Positions 17,203 through 25,538 of a stretch of DNA of 64,000 nucleotides are shown piece by piece (positions within the stretch are counted from its first letter, which is position 1; the number at the start of each line of letters is the position of its first letter). This DNA is from Myxococcales bacterium. Its GTDB lineage: Bacteria > Myxococcota_A > Polyangia > Polyangiales > Polyangiaceae. The notes below the pieces were generated by a model. That model was not told the origin of the DNA, did not search any database, and saw nothing but the letters and a program-made list of their open reading frames with translations. Where the stretch lies: positions 124,001-188,000 of the forward strand of contig SECP01000007.1 in assembly GCA_004193285.1 (NCBI GenBank), read 5' to 3'. A program made the translations under genes and the position numbers.

Positions 17203-17658
17203 ATGGAAACCGTCATCACCTCGAGCTCGCTACCCCACGCCGCCCGCAACCCCCAAGGCCACTGGCGCCGCAGCGCCGCCGCCGTCCTGGCTGGCTTGGT
17301 AGCCATCGTCACGACCCATACGGGTAGTGATGCGATCTTGCACGCGCTCGGCGTGTACCCTCCCGCTGGGCAGGTCATGTGCGGCGGCCTCTTCGTTCTG
17401 GCCTTGAGCTACCGCTTGGTGCTGTCGGTGCTGGGCTGCGGGCTCACGGCTCGGCTGGCACCCACGCGGCCGCTCCGGCACGCTTTGATCCTCGGCGGCC
17501 TGGGCACGCTCGGGTCGCTCGCCGGCCTCGTCGCGACTCTCGGGCGAGGCCCTGAATTCGGGCCCACCTGGTACCCGCTCGCGCTCGCTGCTACTTCGCT
17601 GCCATGCGCTTGGCTCGGCGCCAAGCTGTTCGGCCCGCGGGTGGCCGTCAGCTCGTGA
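17203..17658 (+). CDS. Small four-helix membrane protein, unknown
   Basis: The 151-residue product has about four hydrophobic segments (AAAVLAGLVAIVTTHTGSDAIL, MCGGLFVLALSYRLVLSVLGC, ALILGGLGTLGSLAGLVATL and a last one ending ALAATSLPCAWLGAKLF). The layout resembles small uncharacterised membrane proteins found in many proteobacteria. ATG 17203 has GAAGGAG at good spacing. Its 3' end overlaps the convergent gene by 11 bp. Function not recognised. Confidence 0.75.
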   Translation: METVITSSSLPHAARNPQGHWRRSAAAVLAGLVAIVTTHTGSDAILHALGVYPPAGQVMCGGLFVLALSYRLVLSVLGCGLTARLAPTRPLRHALILGGLGTLGSLAGLVATLGRGPEFGPTWYPLALAATSLPCAWLGAKLFGPRVAVSS

Positions 17659-18607
17659 GCGCGAAGCCGATCACGCTTCCGCGGAGTGATTCCGGCTGCG
17701 GCTCCAGCTCGCCCGAGCTGAGCGACAGCCGGTAGGCGCTACAGCGCTCGATGAAGGCGCGCGCGCTCTTTGGCATGGGTACGCGTGCGCGCGTGATGGC
17801 AAGCACCAACTCTCGTGCGTTCACGAGCAGCCGCTGGCCACGCTCCAAGAGTAGGCGCTCGTGGTCGGTTCGAGCGTGGGCTGGGCCGTAGCTGCAGAGC
17901 TTTTCGCCCGCGACCACGAAATCAGCCCAGACCTCGAAGATGTCCGAGTCGTCCCGCAAGGTTTCGCAGTTGATCTTCGCGGCTTTGGCGAAGCTCCAGA
18001 TGACCGGCTCGATACCGGGGAAGAGCGGCTGCGAGGTGGTCGTGATGTACAGCGCCTCCGCGATCTCGTCGATGCCGCGCATGGTTTGCGCGATCTTGAT
18101 GTAGCGGCTCTCGTAAAATTTTTCGATGGGGTAGGCGAACGCTTTGAACGGCTCGCCCCACAGCTCGTCGATGCCCTCTTCGCCGCTCCGGTGGAGCACG
18201 GTCTTGCCCAGCTCCAGCGCCTCCTGAAGGTGCTGGCCGCACATGCGCATGAGCGGGTTGTCCGACTGGATGCGGATGCCTTGCGCCTCCAGCTCCACCA
18301 GCTTCGTGAAGATGTCCGCGGCGCGGTTGAACAGGGAGCCTGCGAGCATGGCTCCCTTCACGCGCTTCTTGGCGGGCTCCGTCTCCGACTCGAAGGCAGC
18401 GCGGGCTTCGTCGGCGCGCGCGCCCGGTACGTTGATGCCCGCTTCCGTGTGCAGGAAGAGGCGCCTCGTCATCGCTTCGATCAGCTGCTTCTTCGCGCGC
18501 CAGCGATCCGTCGGCACGTCGTACGCGCGGATCCAGTAGCCGTCGTAAAAGACGCGGCGCTGTCCGTTGATGACGCGCTCGGTGCCTTGGGCGAGCTCGG
18601 CTTCCAT
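17648..18607 (-). CDS. Conserved-looking hypothetical protein (319 aa)
   Basis: The product is soluble, charged and mainly helical, with no signal peptide or membrane segment. Notable stretches are RVFYDGYWIRAYDVP near the start, LFLHTEAGINVPGARADEARAAF, YPIEKFYESRYIKIAQTM, LYITTTSQPLFPGIEP and ARVPMPKSARAFIERC. I do not recognise the family and do not propose a function. It starts at ATG 18607, 63 bp downstream of the aminotransferase stop on the same strand, so it could be the last gene of that unit. Confidence 0.72.
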   Translation of the reverse strand: MEAELAQGTERVINGQRRVFYDGYWIRAYDVPTDRWRAKKQLIEAMTRRLFLHTEAGINVPGARADEARAAFESETEPAKKRVKGAMLAGSLFNRAADIFTKLVELEAQGIRIQSDNPLMRMCGQHLQEALELGKTVLHRSGEEGIDELWGEPFKAFAYPIEKFYESRYIKIAQTMRGIDEIAEALYITTTSQPLFPGIEPVIWSFAKAAKINCETLRDDSDIFEVWADFVVAGEKLCSYGPAHARTDHERLLLERGQRLLVNARELVLAITRARVPMPKSARAFIERCSAYRLSLSSGELEPQPESLRGSVIGFALTS

Positions 18608-18670
18608 GGGCGTTTCCGCCCACTTCCTAGCGCGCTATCTCGCGCCCGTCACGCCACACGCCCGAAACAT

Positions 18671-19870
18671 CTAACCCCTGTGGACTACCTGTAGAGACTC
18701 GTCGACCGCGCCCAGCACGGTCTCGATCTCGGACGCAGCGTTGGAGAAATGAGGAGCCAGACGCAGCAGGCCGTCCGGCATGCTGGCGTAGACGCCCCGG
18801 CTGCGGAGCTCGCTCACGAGCTCGGTAGCTCCGACCCCGGCGGGGGGATCCACCGTCAAAATGGCAGAACGAGCGGCCTCCTTCGCCGCGCGCAGGCTGC
18901 GAAAGCCCCGCGCGACCAAGCCGCTCTCCAGGCCATCCAGGTAGCCGCCCACGTGCTGGAAGATCGCCGCGGGGGTGAGGGCGAGGAGCGGCTCGATGGC
19001 GGCCTCCAGCGCGGCGAACCCCATCGCGCTGCAGGAGCCGCTCTCCAACATTTGAATGCTGGATTTGACGGGGCGGTCGTAGCGCAGCTGCCCCTTCCCC
19101 GCGAAAAGGAAGCTCGTGCCGTCCTCGTGGCTGAGCCAGCCCGAGGTGCGCGGTAGCAAGGCGCGGGCGCGCTCTGCTCGAGCATAGACGAACCCGACAC
19201 CTTCCGGCCCGAGCAGCCACTTGTGCCCGCCCGTCACCAGGTAGTCGATGCCCATCCGCTCGACGGAGAGTGGCAGCACCCCGCAGGCTTGGATCGCGTC
19301 CACGCAGAGCTCGGCGCCGTAGCGCTGGCAGAGCTTGCCCAACTCCTCGAGGGGCATGAAGAGCCCGGTTTGGAACTGCACCGCGCTCACCGCGACCAGC
19401 CGCGCGCCGCCGCGCAGCTCCACCTCTACCTGCTCCAGGATGGTGCCGGTGTCGGTGATGGCGCGGCTCATGTCCACGAAGGCGAGTCGCAAGCCGAACA
19501 GCTCGGCCGCGCGTTGCCACGGGCAAACGTTGGCCGGGAACTCGCGATCGAAGAGCACGATCTTGTCCCCGCTTCGCCACGGCATGCTGAGCGCTACGTC
19601 GGTCAACCCGCGCGAGGTGCCGCTGCCGAGCGCGATGTCCTCGGCGCGGGCGCCAATGAGCCGTCCCAGCTTTTCGCGCAGCCTTTCCCGCTGATCCATC
19701 CACTCGAAGAACGCACCGTTGCCTTGCGCGGCGTAGCCTCCGAGCAGCCGGTTCACCGCTTCTTTGACCAGGCTGGACACCGGCGCGACCGCGGCATGGG
19801 CCAAGTAGGCCTTGGCCTGCAAGTCCGGAAAGAGGCTGCGATCACCCAGGGCGAAGACAGGGACGGTCAC
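18671..19870 (-). CDS. Aminotransferase class V-fold PLP-dependent enzyme
   Basis: From GTG 19870 the product is 399 residues. Class V features are clear: AYLAHAAVAPVSSLVKEAV, FFEWMDQRERLREKLG, ALGSGTSRGLTDVAL, LFDREFPANVCPWQR, CVDAIQACGVLPL and the PLP-lysine region VTGGHKWLLGPEGVGFVYAR. Members include cysteine desulfurases, kynureninases and isopenicillin-N epimerase-like enzymes; a desulfurase-type active-site Cys loop is not obvious, so substrate is open. The frame stays open into the debranching gene upstream, but only this start gives a family-like N-terminus. It lies 47 bp after that gene. Confidence 0.85.
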   Translation of the reverse strand: MTVPVFALGDRSLFPDLQAKAYLAHAAVAPVSSLVKEAVNRLLGGYAAQGNGAFFEWMDQRERLREKLGRLIGARAEDIALGSGTSRGLTDVALSMPWRSGDKIVLFDREFPANVCPWQRAAELFGLRLAFVDMSRAITDTGTILEQVEVELRGGARLVAVSAVQFQTGLFMPLEELGKLCQRYGAELCVDAIQACGVLPLSVERMGIDYLVTGGHKWLLGPEGVGFVYARAERARALLPRTSGWLSHEDGTSFLFAGKGQLRYDRPVKSSIQMLESGSCSAMGFAALEAAIEPLLALTPAAIFQHVGGYLDGLESGLVARGFRSLRAAKEAARSAILTVDPPAGVGATELVSELRSRGVYASMPDGLLRLAPHFSNAASEIETVLGAVDESLQVVHRG

Positions 19871-19917
19871 CGGAGGACCGTAATGCAGGCGCCGCCTCTC
19901 GGGGCCTGGAAAGCGAC

Positions 19918-21849
19918 TCAGGGAGCGAGCACGCGTCGCTCCAGCCGGATGAGCTCCGACAGCGACCATGCCTGGAATGGGCAGCCGCGCGGGGTGTGGG
20001 GCCACTCCGCATCCGCGATCTCGCTGACATGCCCGAGGCCGGCTCGACCCAGGTGCTCGCGCAGGGGAGGGAGAAAGCGCTCGCGCGCGCGGGCCTTGGC
20101 TTCGCCGCTGTTGCCGTGGGCCTTCACCCACGCCTCCACGAAGGGGCCGAGCAGCCAGGGCCACACCGTGCCTTGATGGTAAGCGCCGTCCCGCTCCATC
20201 ACCCCGCCGGTATAGTGCGCTCGGTACTCCGGCTCTTGTGGCCCCAGCGACCGCAAGCCGAGCGGCGTGTACAGCTCCCGCTCGACCATGCTCACCACTT
20301 TGGCACACTGCTCGGGGGAGAAAAACGTGAGCGGCAGTCCGCCCACGGCCAGGACCTGGTTGGGGCGACAACTGGCGTCCACCTTCCCGGGAACCCGGTC
20401 GACGTCCACGACGTCGAAGAGCATGCCGCGCTCGCGATTCCAAAACCTCCGACGAAAGCTCTCGCTCGCGCGGTCCCGCAGGTCCGTGAACCGACCGTCC
20501 ACGCGCGCCGCGTAAGACAGCGCGGTGAGCCATAGCGCCTGCACCTCTACCGGTTTGCCGCGGCGCGGAGTCACGACCCAATCGCCGACTTTGGCGTCCA
20601 TCCACGTGAGCTGGACGCCGGGCGCGCCCGCCCACAGCAAGCCGTCAGTGTCCGCGCCGATGCCGTAGCGGGTGCCGCGAGCGTACCCGCTCACGATCTC
20701 CACCATGGCCTGTTCCAGCCTCTGGCGATCGCGGAGCGAGAGCGACGTTTGCGCGATGAGCTCGTGAGCCGTCTGCACGAACCAGAGCGCGGCGTCCACC
20801 GCGTTGTATTCTGGCGGCTGATCGGCGCGGTCCGAAAAGCGGTTGGGCAGCATGCCCTCCGACACCGCCGCCGCCCACTCCAGCAAGATGCTACGCGCGG
20901 TTTCGTCGTCGTCACGCGCGAGGCACAAGCCGCGCAGGGCGATGAACGTGTCGCGACCCCAGTCTCCGAACCAAGGGTAGCCAGCGAGCACCGTCTTCCC
21001 TTCGCCGCGCTTGACGACGTACGCCTCCGCGGCCCGGTCCAGCGGGTCGGTCACCTGGGCGCGGCGCTCGTGCTCGCCGCGGCGCAGCAACTGAACGAAC
21101 GTCGCCGCCCCCTCGATCGGCACCGCCAACGCTCCGGGGACCTCGCCTTGCAGCAGCCACCACATCTCGCGTCGCTCGTGCTCGAGGGACAGCGTGAAGA
21201 CGCCGGGTGACGCCAAGTCTTCGGTCGCGTCTAGACCGCGCTCTTCCTCTTCTCGATAGTGAAAGTGCCGGTACCAGTCCGGCGCGGGCTCGAAGCGCGC
21301 GTTGCTCAGCATCTGCACCGCGGGGGCGCCCGGGTACGGGGTGAAGCGGAGCAGCTCGCTCTGCCGCTGGAAAGGGAAGTGAAACGCGGGATTTTCGTGG
21401 TGCAGCGCGTGAAAATCTCGCCCGGAGAGGAGAGGGCGCACGTGCAGCGTGACCGGCCCCTCCCAGGGAGCGGCCAGCCGAAGCCGCAGCGCTACCGCCG
21501 GGCGACCATGAGGGACGAACAGCTCCACCTCGATCACCGGGCCCAGCGTCGTCTGGATGCGCCAGACCGGCCAGGGATCGCGGCTGAAGCTCGAGAGCTC
21601 ACCGTCGCGGTCGCGAACGTAGCCGCCGGCGTAGCTTTGCGGCCACAGCTCCGCGCGCCCGTTCGGCGTCTCCAGCCACGCGACGAATCCTTGCACGAGC
21701 GCACGGCGATCTTGAGGCGGCTTCAAGCTGCACAAGAGGAGCGCGTGGTAACGCCGAGTGCGGACGCCCGAAACGGTGCCGCTGGCGAACCCGCCAAGGC
21801 CGTCTGGCTCGAGCCACTCCGCGTCGCTGACGTTCGGGTCTACGGACAT
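19918..21849 (-). CDS. Glycogen debranching enzyme (amylo-alpha-1,6-glucosidase type)
   Basis: The 643-residue product has the bacterial two-part layout: an N-terminal beta domain (EWLEPDGLGGFASGTVSG, TRRYHALLL, FVPHGRPAVALRLRL) and a C-terminal alpha/alpha barrel of the GDE_C type. The second part contains AGYPWFGDWGRDTFIALRGL, MLPNRFSD, EYNAVDAALWF, LLWAGAPGVQLTWMDAKVGDW and ERDGAYHQGTVWPWLLGPF, the acidic active-site segments of this family. It should remove alpha-1,6 branches from glycogen in the cytoplasm. I chose ATG 21849; an upstream in-frame start at 21870 adds seven residues. No other glycogen gene is adjacent. Confidence 0.93.
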   Translation of the reverse strand: MSVDPNVSDAEWLEPDGLGGFASGTVSGVRTRRYHALLLCSLKPPQDRRALVQGFVAWLETPNGRAELWPQSYAGGYVRDRDGELSSFSRDPWPVWRIQTTLGPVIEVELFVPHGRPAVALRLRLAAPWEGPVTLHVRPLLSGRDFHALHHENPAFHFPFQRQSELLRFTPYPGAPAVQMLSNARFEPAPDWYRHFHYREEEERGLDATEDLASPGVFTLSLEHERREMWWLLQGEVPGALAVPIEGAATFVQLLRRGEHERRAQVTDPLDRAAEAYVVKRGEGKTVLAGYPWFGDWGRDTFIALRGLCLARDDDETARSILLEWAAAVSEGMLPNRFSDRADQPPEYNAVDAALWFVQTAHELIAQTSLSLRDRQRLEQAMVEIVSGYARGTRYGIGADTDGLLWAGAPGVQLTWMDAKVGDWVVTPRRGKPVEVQALWLTALSYAARVDGRFTDLRDRASESFRRRFWNRERGMLFDVVDVDRVPGKVDASCRPNQVLAVGGLPLTFFSPEQCAKVVSMVERELYTPLGLRSLGPQEPEYRAHYTGGVMERDGAYHQGTVWPWLLGPFVEAWVKAHGNSGEAKARARERFLPPLREHLGRAGLGHVSEIADAEWPHTPRGCPFQAWSLSELIRLERRVLAP

Positions 21850-21957
21850 GCGCGAACTCGCCCGAGCCACACTAGTCCAGCCTCGGCCTTTCGGAAATCG
21901 GCCTCTGCAGCGGCGAGCGCTTTGACACTCGGCGAGGCAACAAGCTACAGGCGAGAG

Positions 21958-22761
21958 GTGAGCTTACTCGTCGCCATTCTACTGGGCCTGGTCGAAGGCC
22001 TGACGGAGTTCTTGCCCGTTTCATCGACCGGTCACCTCATCTTGGTGAGTCAGTGGCTGGGTTCCACGGATGAGGCCGCCAAGTCTTTCGACATCGTGAT
22101 TCAGCTCGGAGCCATCCTCGCGGTCATCGTCCATTACCGGGCGCTCTTTCTGGAGCGCCTCCAGGGCCTGGCTCGGAGGGACCCAGCGGCCCTGCGGCTA
22201 TTCGGGGCGCTCTGCGTGGCGTTCGTGCCGGCGGCGCTCACCGGGCTCCTGCTCGGCAAGACCATCAAGCGTCTGCTCTTCGGTCCCGTGCCGGTGGCGG
22301 CCGCGCTCTTCGTTGGCGGCGTCGTCATGATCCTGGTCGAGCGTTTCCGCGCCGCGCGCGACGTTCGAGGGGTGGAGGGCACGGAGCAAGTCACGATCAA
22401 GCGGGCCCTGATCATCGGCTTCGGACAATGCTTCGCGCTATGGCCGGGCATGTCGCGTTCGATGAGCACGATCGTCGCGGGGCAGCTGGCGGGGCTCTCG
22501 ACCCCCACCGCGGCCGAATTTTCGTTTCTACTTTCCGTGCCCACCCTCGGCGCAGCCACACTGTACGAAATCTACAAATCGCGGGAGCACTTGGCGGAGG
22601 GTGTAGGCACTCCGCAGCTGCTGGTAGGGCTCCTCGTCTCCTTCCTCGTGGCCTGGCTCGTGATCGCGGGCTTCGTTCGCTACCTCGGAAAGCGCGGCCT
22701 CGAGCCGTTCGGCTACTACCGCATCGCGCTCGCGGTCGTGGTGCTTGCGGTTTCGCTCTAG
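21958..22761 (+). CDS. uppP: Undecaprenyl-diphosphate phosphatase UppP (BacA)
   Basis: The 267-residue polytopic product carries both signature motifs: EGLTEFLPVSSTGHL near residue 12 and WPGMSRSMSTIVAGQLAGLS in the second half. UppP recycles undecaprenyl pyrophosphate to the monophosphate lipid carrier for peptidoglycan synthesis, and overproduction gives bacitracin resistance. The GTG at 21958 gives the family N-terminus (VSLLVAILLGLVEGLTEF) with AGGCGAGAG just before it. The frame is open upstream over the debranching gene on the other strand, which is not part of the protein. Confidence 0.95.
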   Translation: MSLLVAILLGLVEGLTEFLPVSSTGHLILVSQWLGSTDEAAKSFDIVIQLGAILAVIVHYRALFLERLQGLARRDPAALRLFGALCVAFVPAALTGLLLGKTIKRLLFGPVPVAAALFVGGVVMILVERFRAARDVRGVEGTEQVTIKRALIIGFGQCFALWPGMSRSMSTIVAGQLAGLSTPTAAEFSFLLSVPTLGAATLYEIYKSREHLAEGVGTPQLLVGLLVSFLVAWLVIAGFVRYLGKRGLEPFGYYRIALAVVVLAVSL

Positions 22762-22800
22762 GGGCGTACTCTCGTGGGCTTCACCCAGGAGAGTGCGCTC

Positions 22801-23250
22801 ATGTCGCTGAGGAAAGAGGGCTTTTTGGCGGTCGTCGCCGTGGCTCGCGCAGACGGGCTGCTCCGCGCAGACGAGTCCCGCGGGGTCCTCGTAGCGGCCC
22901 GAGAGGTGGGGCTCGCCGACGACCAGCTGGCGGAGGTGGAGGCCGCGCTCACGACCGGGCTCGCGCTGGAGAGCCTGGACTTCAGTGGGTTGAGCGGCGC
23001 CGAGCGGGCGCTCACCTACGCGCTCGCCATGTGGCTCGCCAAGGTAGACGGCGTGGTCAACGCCGAGGAGCTCGCGACCCTGCGCAAGCTCGGGGCGGCG
23101 CTGGATTTGCCGGAGCAAAAGCTCAAGGCCGCGGCCTCGGCCGCGTTCGACATCACGTGCCTGCCAGGGGGTAACCGCCCGGAAAAATTCGAGTTCAAGA
23201 AGCTGGAAGAGCGATTGCGCGAGAAGCTGCCGGCGCTCATGGCTCGCTGA
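22801..23250 (+). CDS. TerB-like (DUF533-type) helical protein
   Basis: The 149-residue product has two matching acidic loops, ARADGLLRADES and AKVDGVVNAEE, in a helical bundle, the pattern of the TerB/DjlA N-terminal family. Such domains may bind divalent metal, but roles differ widely. ATG 22801 has AGGAGAG at 7 bp; a GTG at 22774 is also in frame. A Cys (FDITCLPGG) and a charged C-terminal tail follow. It lies 39 bp after uppP, so read-through is possible. Confidence 0.8.
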   Translation: MSLRKEGFLAVVAVARADGLLRADESRGVLVAAREVGLADDQLAEVEAALTTGLALESLDFSGLSGAERALTYALAMWLAKVDGVVNAEELATLRKLGAALDLPEQKLKAAASAAFDITCLPGGNRPEKFEFKKLEERLREKLPALMAR

Positions 23251-23342
23251 TTGAGCTCGGCTTCGGGTCGGCCCGGCCCGGCCTGCGCGATCGAGCTGGC
23301 TGCTTCCCGCGGTGTAGGATACACCCGCGCCGGGAGAATATC

Positions 23343-23777
23343 GTGATCCTGCTAAGCGCGCTCAAGTTCCTCCATTTCATTGGCCTGGCCCTGGGCGTCG
23401 GTACCAGCTTTGCGATGATCGCTTTGGGCGTCGCCGCGCGCGACTTGCCCGCAGACGAGCGAACGAAATTCTTGCTGCGTACCTCCGCCCTGCGGAAGAA
23501 CGGCAGCTACGGTCTCGCGCTCCTGCTCCTCACGGGCATCGCCATGTTCGTCGTGCGTGGGCCGGCGGAGACGATGCGCTGGGGTGGAGGCTTCCTGCAC
23601 CTCAAGCTCACGCTGGTGGTCATCTTGTGCGGCGTCTTCGGCTACTCGCAAGCGGTCGCCAAGAAGGTGCGACTGGCCGGTGGTGGGCCGCTGATGGCGC
23701 GCCTGCGGACGCTCGGCTGGGTCTTGCTCGGCTTGAGCGTGGCGATCGTGGCTTCCGCGGTTGCAGCCTTTCAGTGA
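23343..23777 (+). CDS. CopD-like four-helix membrane protein
   Basis: The 144-residue product has four hydrophobic helices with a His in the first (LKFLHFIGLALGVG) and LHLKLTLVVILCG in the third, similar to the CopD/HemJ-like membrane families where such histidines can bind metal or haem. The match is by layout only. It starts at GTG 23343 with GGGAG upstream. It converges on the histidine kinase gene with a 31-bp gap. Confidence 0.68.
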   Translation: MILLSALKFLHFIGLALGVGTSFAMIALGVAARDLPADERTKFLLRTSALRKNGSYGLALLLLTGIAMFVVRGPAETMRWGGGFLHLKLTLVVILCGVFGYSQAVAKKVRLAGGGPLMARLRTLGWVLLGLSVAIVASAVAAFQ

Positions 23778-23808
23778 CGCGCGCGGAGCTCGAGCCGACG
23801 CGCGGGCG

Positions 23809-25350
23809 TCAATCCGCCACGGGTAAGTAGACGTCGAACGTCGTGCCTCGGCCGGGCGCGCTGTCGACGCAAATGCTGCCGTCGTGGCCCTTGACGATGC
23901 CGTGCACGACCGCGAGGCCCAAGCCGGAGCCTTCCCCGCCCGTTTTGGTCGTGAAAAACGGCTCGAAGATGCGGCTCAGGGTCGTCTCCTCCATACCCTT
24001 GCCGGTGTCTTGCACGGAGAGCTTCACGTACCTTCGCGGCGGCGCGAGCTCGGGCGAGCTCTTGAGCAGCTCGGGCGTTAGCTCGGCGACCTCCAGCCGG
24101 ACCGAGAGCGTCCCGGCTCTATCCATGGCGTGCGCCGCGTTGACGCACAAGTTCATGACTACTTGATGCAGCTGGACCGGCGTTCCGAGCACGTGGGGAA
24201 CGCCCGGCGCGAGCTCCGAGCGTAGATCGATGCTGGAGGGCAGCGTGGAGCGCAAGAAACGGAGCGCCTCGTTGATGATGGGCTGGAGCGGCGTCTTCAC
24301 TCGCTCTTCCGTCTTTTGACGGCTGAAGGTGAGGATCTGTTGCACGAGATCGCGGGCGCGGTGCGCGGCGGCGCGCAGGCCGTCCATGTGGGCGCGTACG
24401 GACTCCGCGTCGTCTGCGTCCAGCTCGGTGAGGTCCGCATACGAGAACATCGCGACGAGGATATTGTTGAAATCGTGGGCGATGCCGCCGGCGAGCCGCC
24501 CGAGCGCCTCCAGCTTTTGTACGTTGTTCAGGCGCTCTTCCAGCTGCATCTGGCTGCCGATGTCCCGAATCGCGGAGACTCGCACGTGACGGCCGAACCA
24601 CTCGGTCATGCGCGCCTGCGCTTCCACGTGAACTCGGCTGCCGTCCTTCTTCAGCGCGAGGTGGCGGTACGGCGTTTCGCGACCGGAGCGGATGGCGACC
24701 GCCACTGCCTCGCGTGACTCGGGGGCGACCATCATGGTCACGTCTTTGCCGATCAGCTCGCTCCGCTCGTAGCCGAGCAAGCGCGCGAGCTGATCGTTCA
24801 CGTCCAAGATGACGCCGCGCTCCGTGATGCCGATACCTTCGAAGGCGGCCGCGGTGAGCGCGCGGAAACGTTGCTCGCTCTGACGGAGCGCTTCTTCCTC
24901 CGCGCGCCTGGCCGTGACGTCGCGCCAAATCGCGTGGTTGCGACCGTCCGGCAGCTGCTTGGCGCTGACCTCCGCGGTGAGCGAGCTGCCGTCCTTGCGG
25001 AGCAGTTGCCACTCGCGGAGCACCCATTCACCAGCACGGACCCGCGCCCTGGCTTCCTCGAGCGCCTCGTGCTGCGCCTCGACCACGAAGTCCCGGATTC
25101 GTTTACCGATGATCTCTTCGCGTCGCAGGCCGAGCATCCGCGCGCCGGCCTCGTTGACGTCGAGGTAGTCGCCCGCGTCATTCGAGACGAAAATGCCGTC
25201 GGCTGCCTCTTGAACGATTTGACGGTAGCGGTCGCCGGAGACGGGCGGCTCGCTGACCGAAACTTCCGGGGGAGACGCGCGGGGTGGACGCGGCGTGTTG
25301 AGCAGCGCCAGCAGCTCCTCGCGTGACAGATGCTCGTAGGCGGGCCCCAT
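23809..25350 (-). CDS. PAS-PAS sensor histidine kinase
   Basis: The 513-residue product is soluble, with two PAS domains (about residues 40-150: IVQEAADGIFVSNDAGDYLD; about 165-270: ALTAAAFEGIGITERGVILD), each followed by a PAC-like segment. A HisKA domain has the phospho-accepting His in RLAGGIAHDFNNIL. The HATPase has NLCVNAAHAM (N box), VQDTGKGME (G1) and EGSGLGLAVVHGIVKGHDG (G2). No receiver domain is attached and no response regulator gene is adjacent, so it is an orphan kinase. It is divergent from the efflux operon across a 188-bp gap. Confidence 0.92.
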   Translation of the reverse strand: MGPAYEHLSREELLALLNTPRPPRASPPEVSVSEPPVSGDRYRQIVQEAADGIFVSNDAGDYLDVNEAGARMLGLRREEIIGKRIRDFVVEAQHEALEEARARVRAGEWVLREWQLLRKDGSSLTAEVSAKQLPDGRNHAIWRDVTARRAEEEALRQSEQRFRALTAAAFEGIGITERGVILDVNDQLARLLGYERSELIGKDVTMMVAPESREAVAVAIRSGRETPYRHLALKKDGSRVHVEAQARMTEWFGRHVRVSAIRDIGSQMQLEERLNNVQKLEALGRLAGGIAHDFNNILVAMFSYADLTELDADDAESVRAHMDGLRAAAHRARDLVQQILTFSRQKTEERVKTPLQPIINEALRFLRSTLPSSIDLRSELAPGVPHVLGTPVQLHQVVMNLCVNAAHAMDRAGTLSVRLEVAELTPELLKSSPELAPPRRYVKLSVQDTGKGMEETTLSRIFEPFFTTKTGGEGSGLGLAVVHGIVKGHDGSICVDSAPGRGTTFDVYLPVAD

Positions 25351-25421
25351 ACGGAAAGAACGTCAGTCTATCCGACTTTCAACGCGTCAGCGGGGCACCT
25401 CGTCAGGGGTTTTCGTCACGC

Positions 25422-25448
25422 CGGCCCGCGTTCCCGGCGCGCGGGCCG
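25422..25448. other. GC-rich hairpin in the kinase/efflux divergent intergenic region
   Basis: CGGCCCGCG (25422-25430) pairs perfectly with CGCGGGCCG (25440-25448) around a 9-base loop. It stands about 70 bp upstream of the kinase start and 90 bp upstream of macA. No T run follows on either strand, so it is not a standard terminator; it might be an operator or a 5' leader structure. Confidence 0.35.
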
Positions 25449-25538
25449 AGGCAGCCCCCCAGAACGCGCCGAGTGTTGCGGAATGTGTAGGGAATCCCAA
25501 CCGCTGTTCGTCAGCAGCCCGAGGACTAGGATTCTAAC

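Noticed and set aside
19871..20635. N-terminal extension of the aminotransferase frame
   Set aside because: It lies over the debranching-enzyme gene in another frame and does not resemble class V enzymes.
21259..21957. Upstream extension of the uppP frame
   Set aside because: It is antisense to the debranching gene; UppP is full length from GTG 21958.
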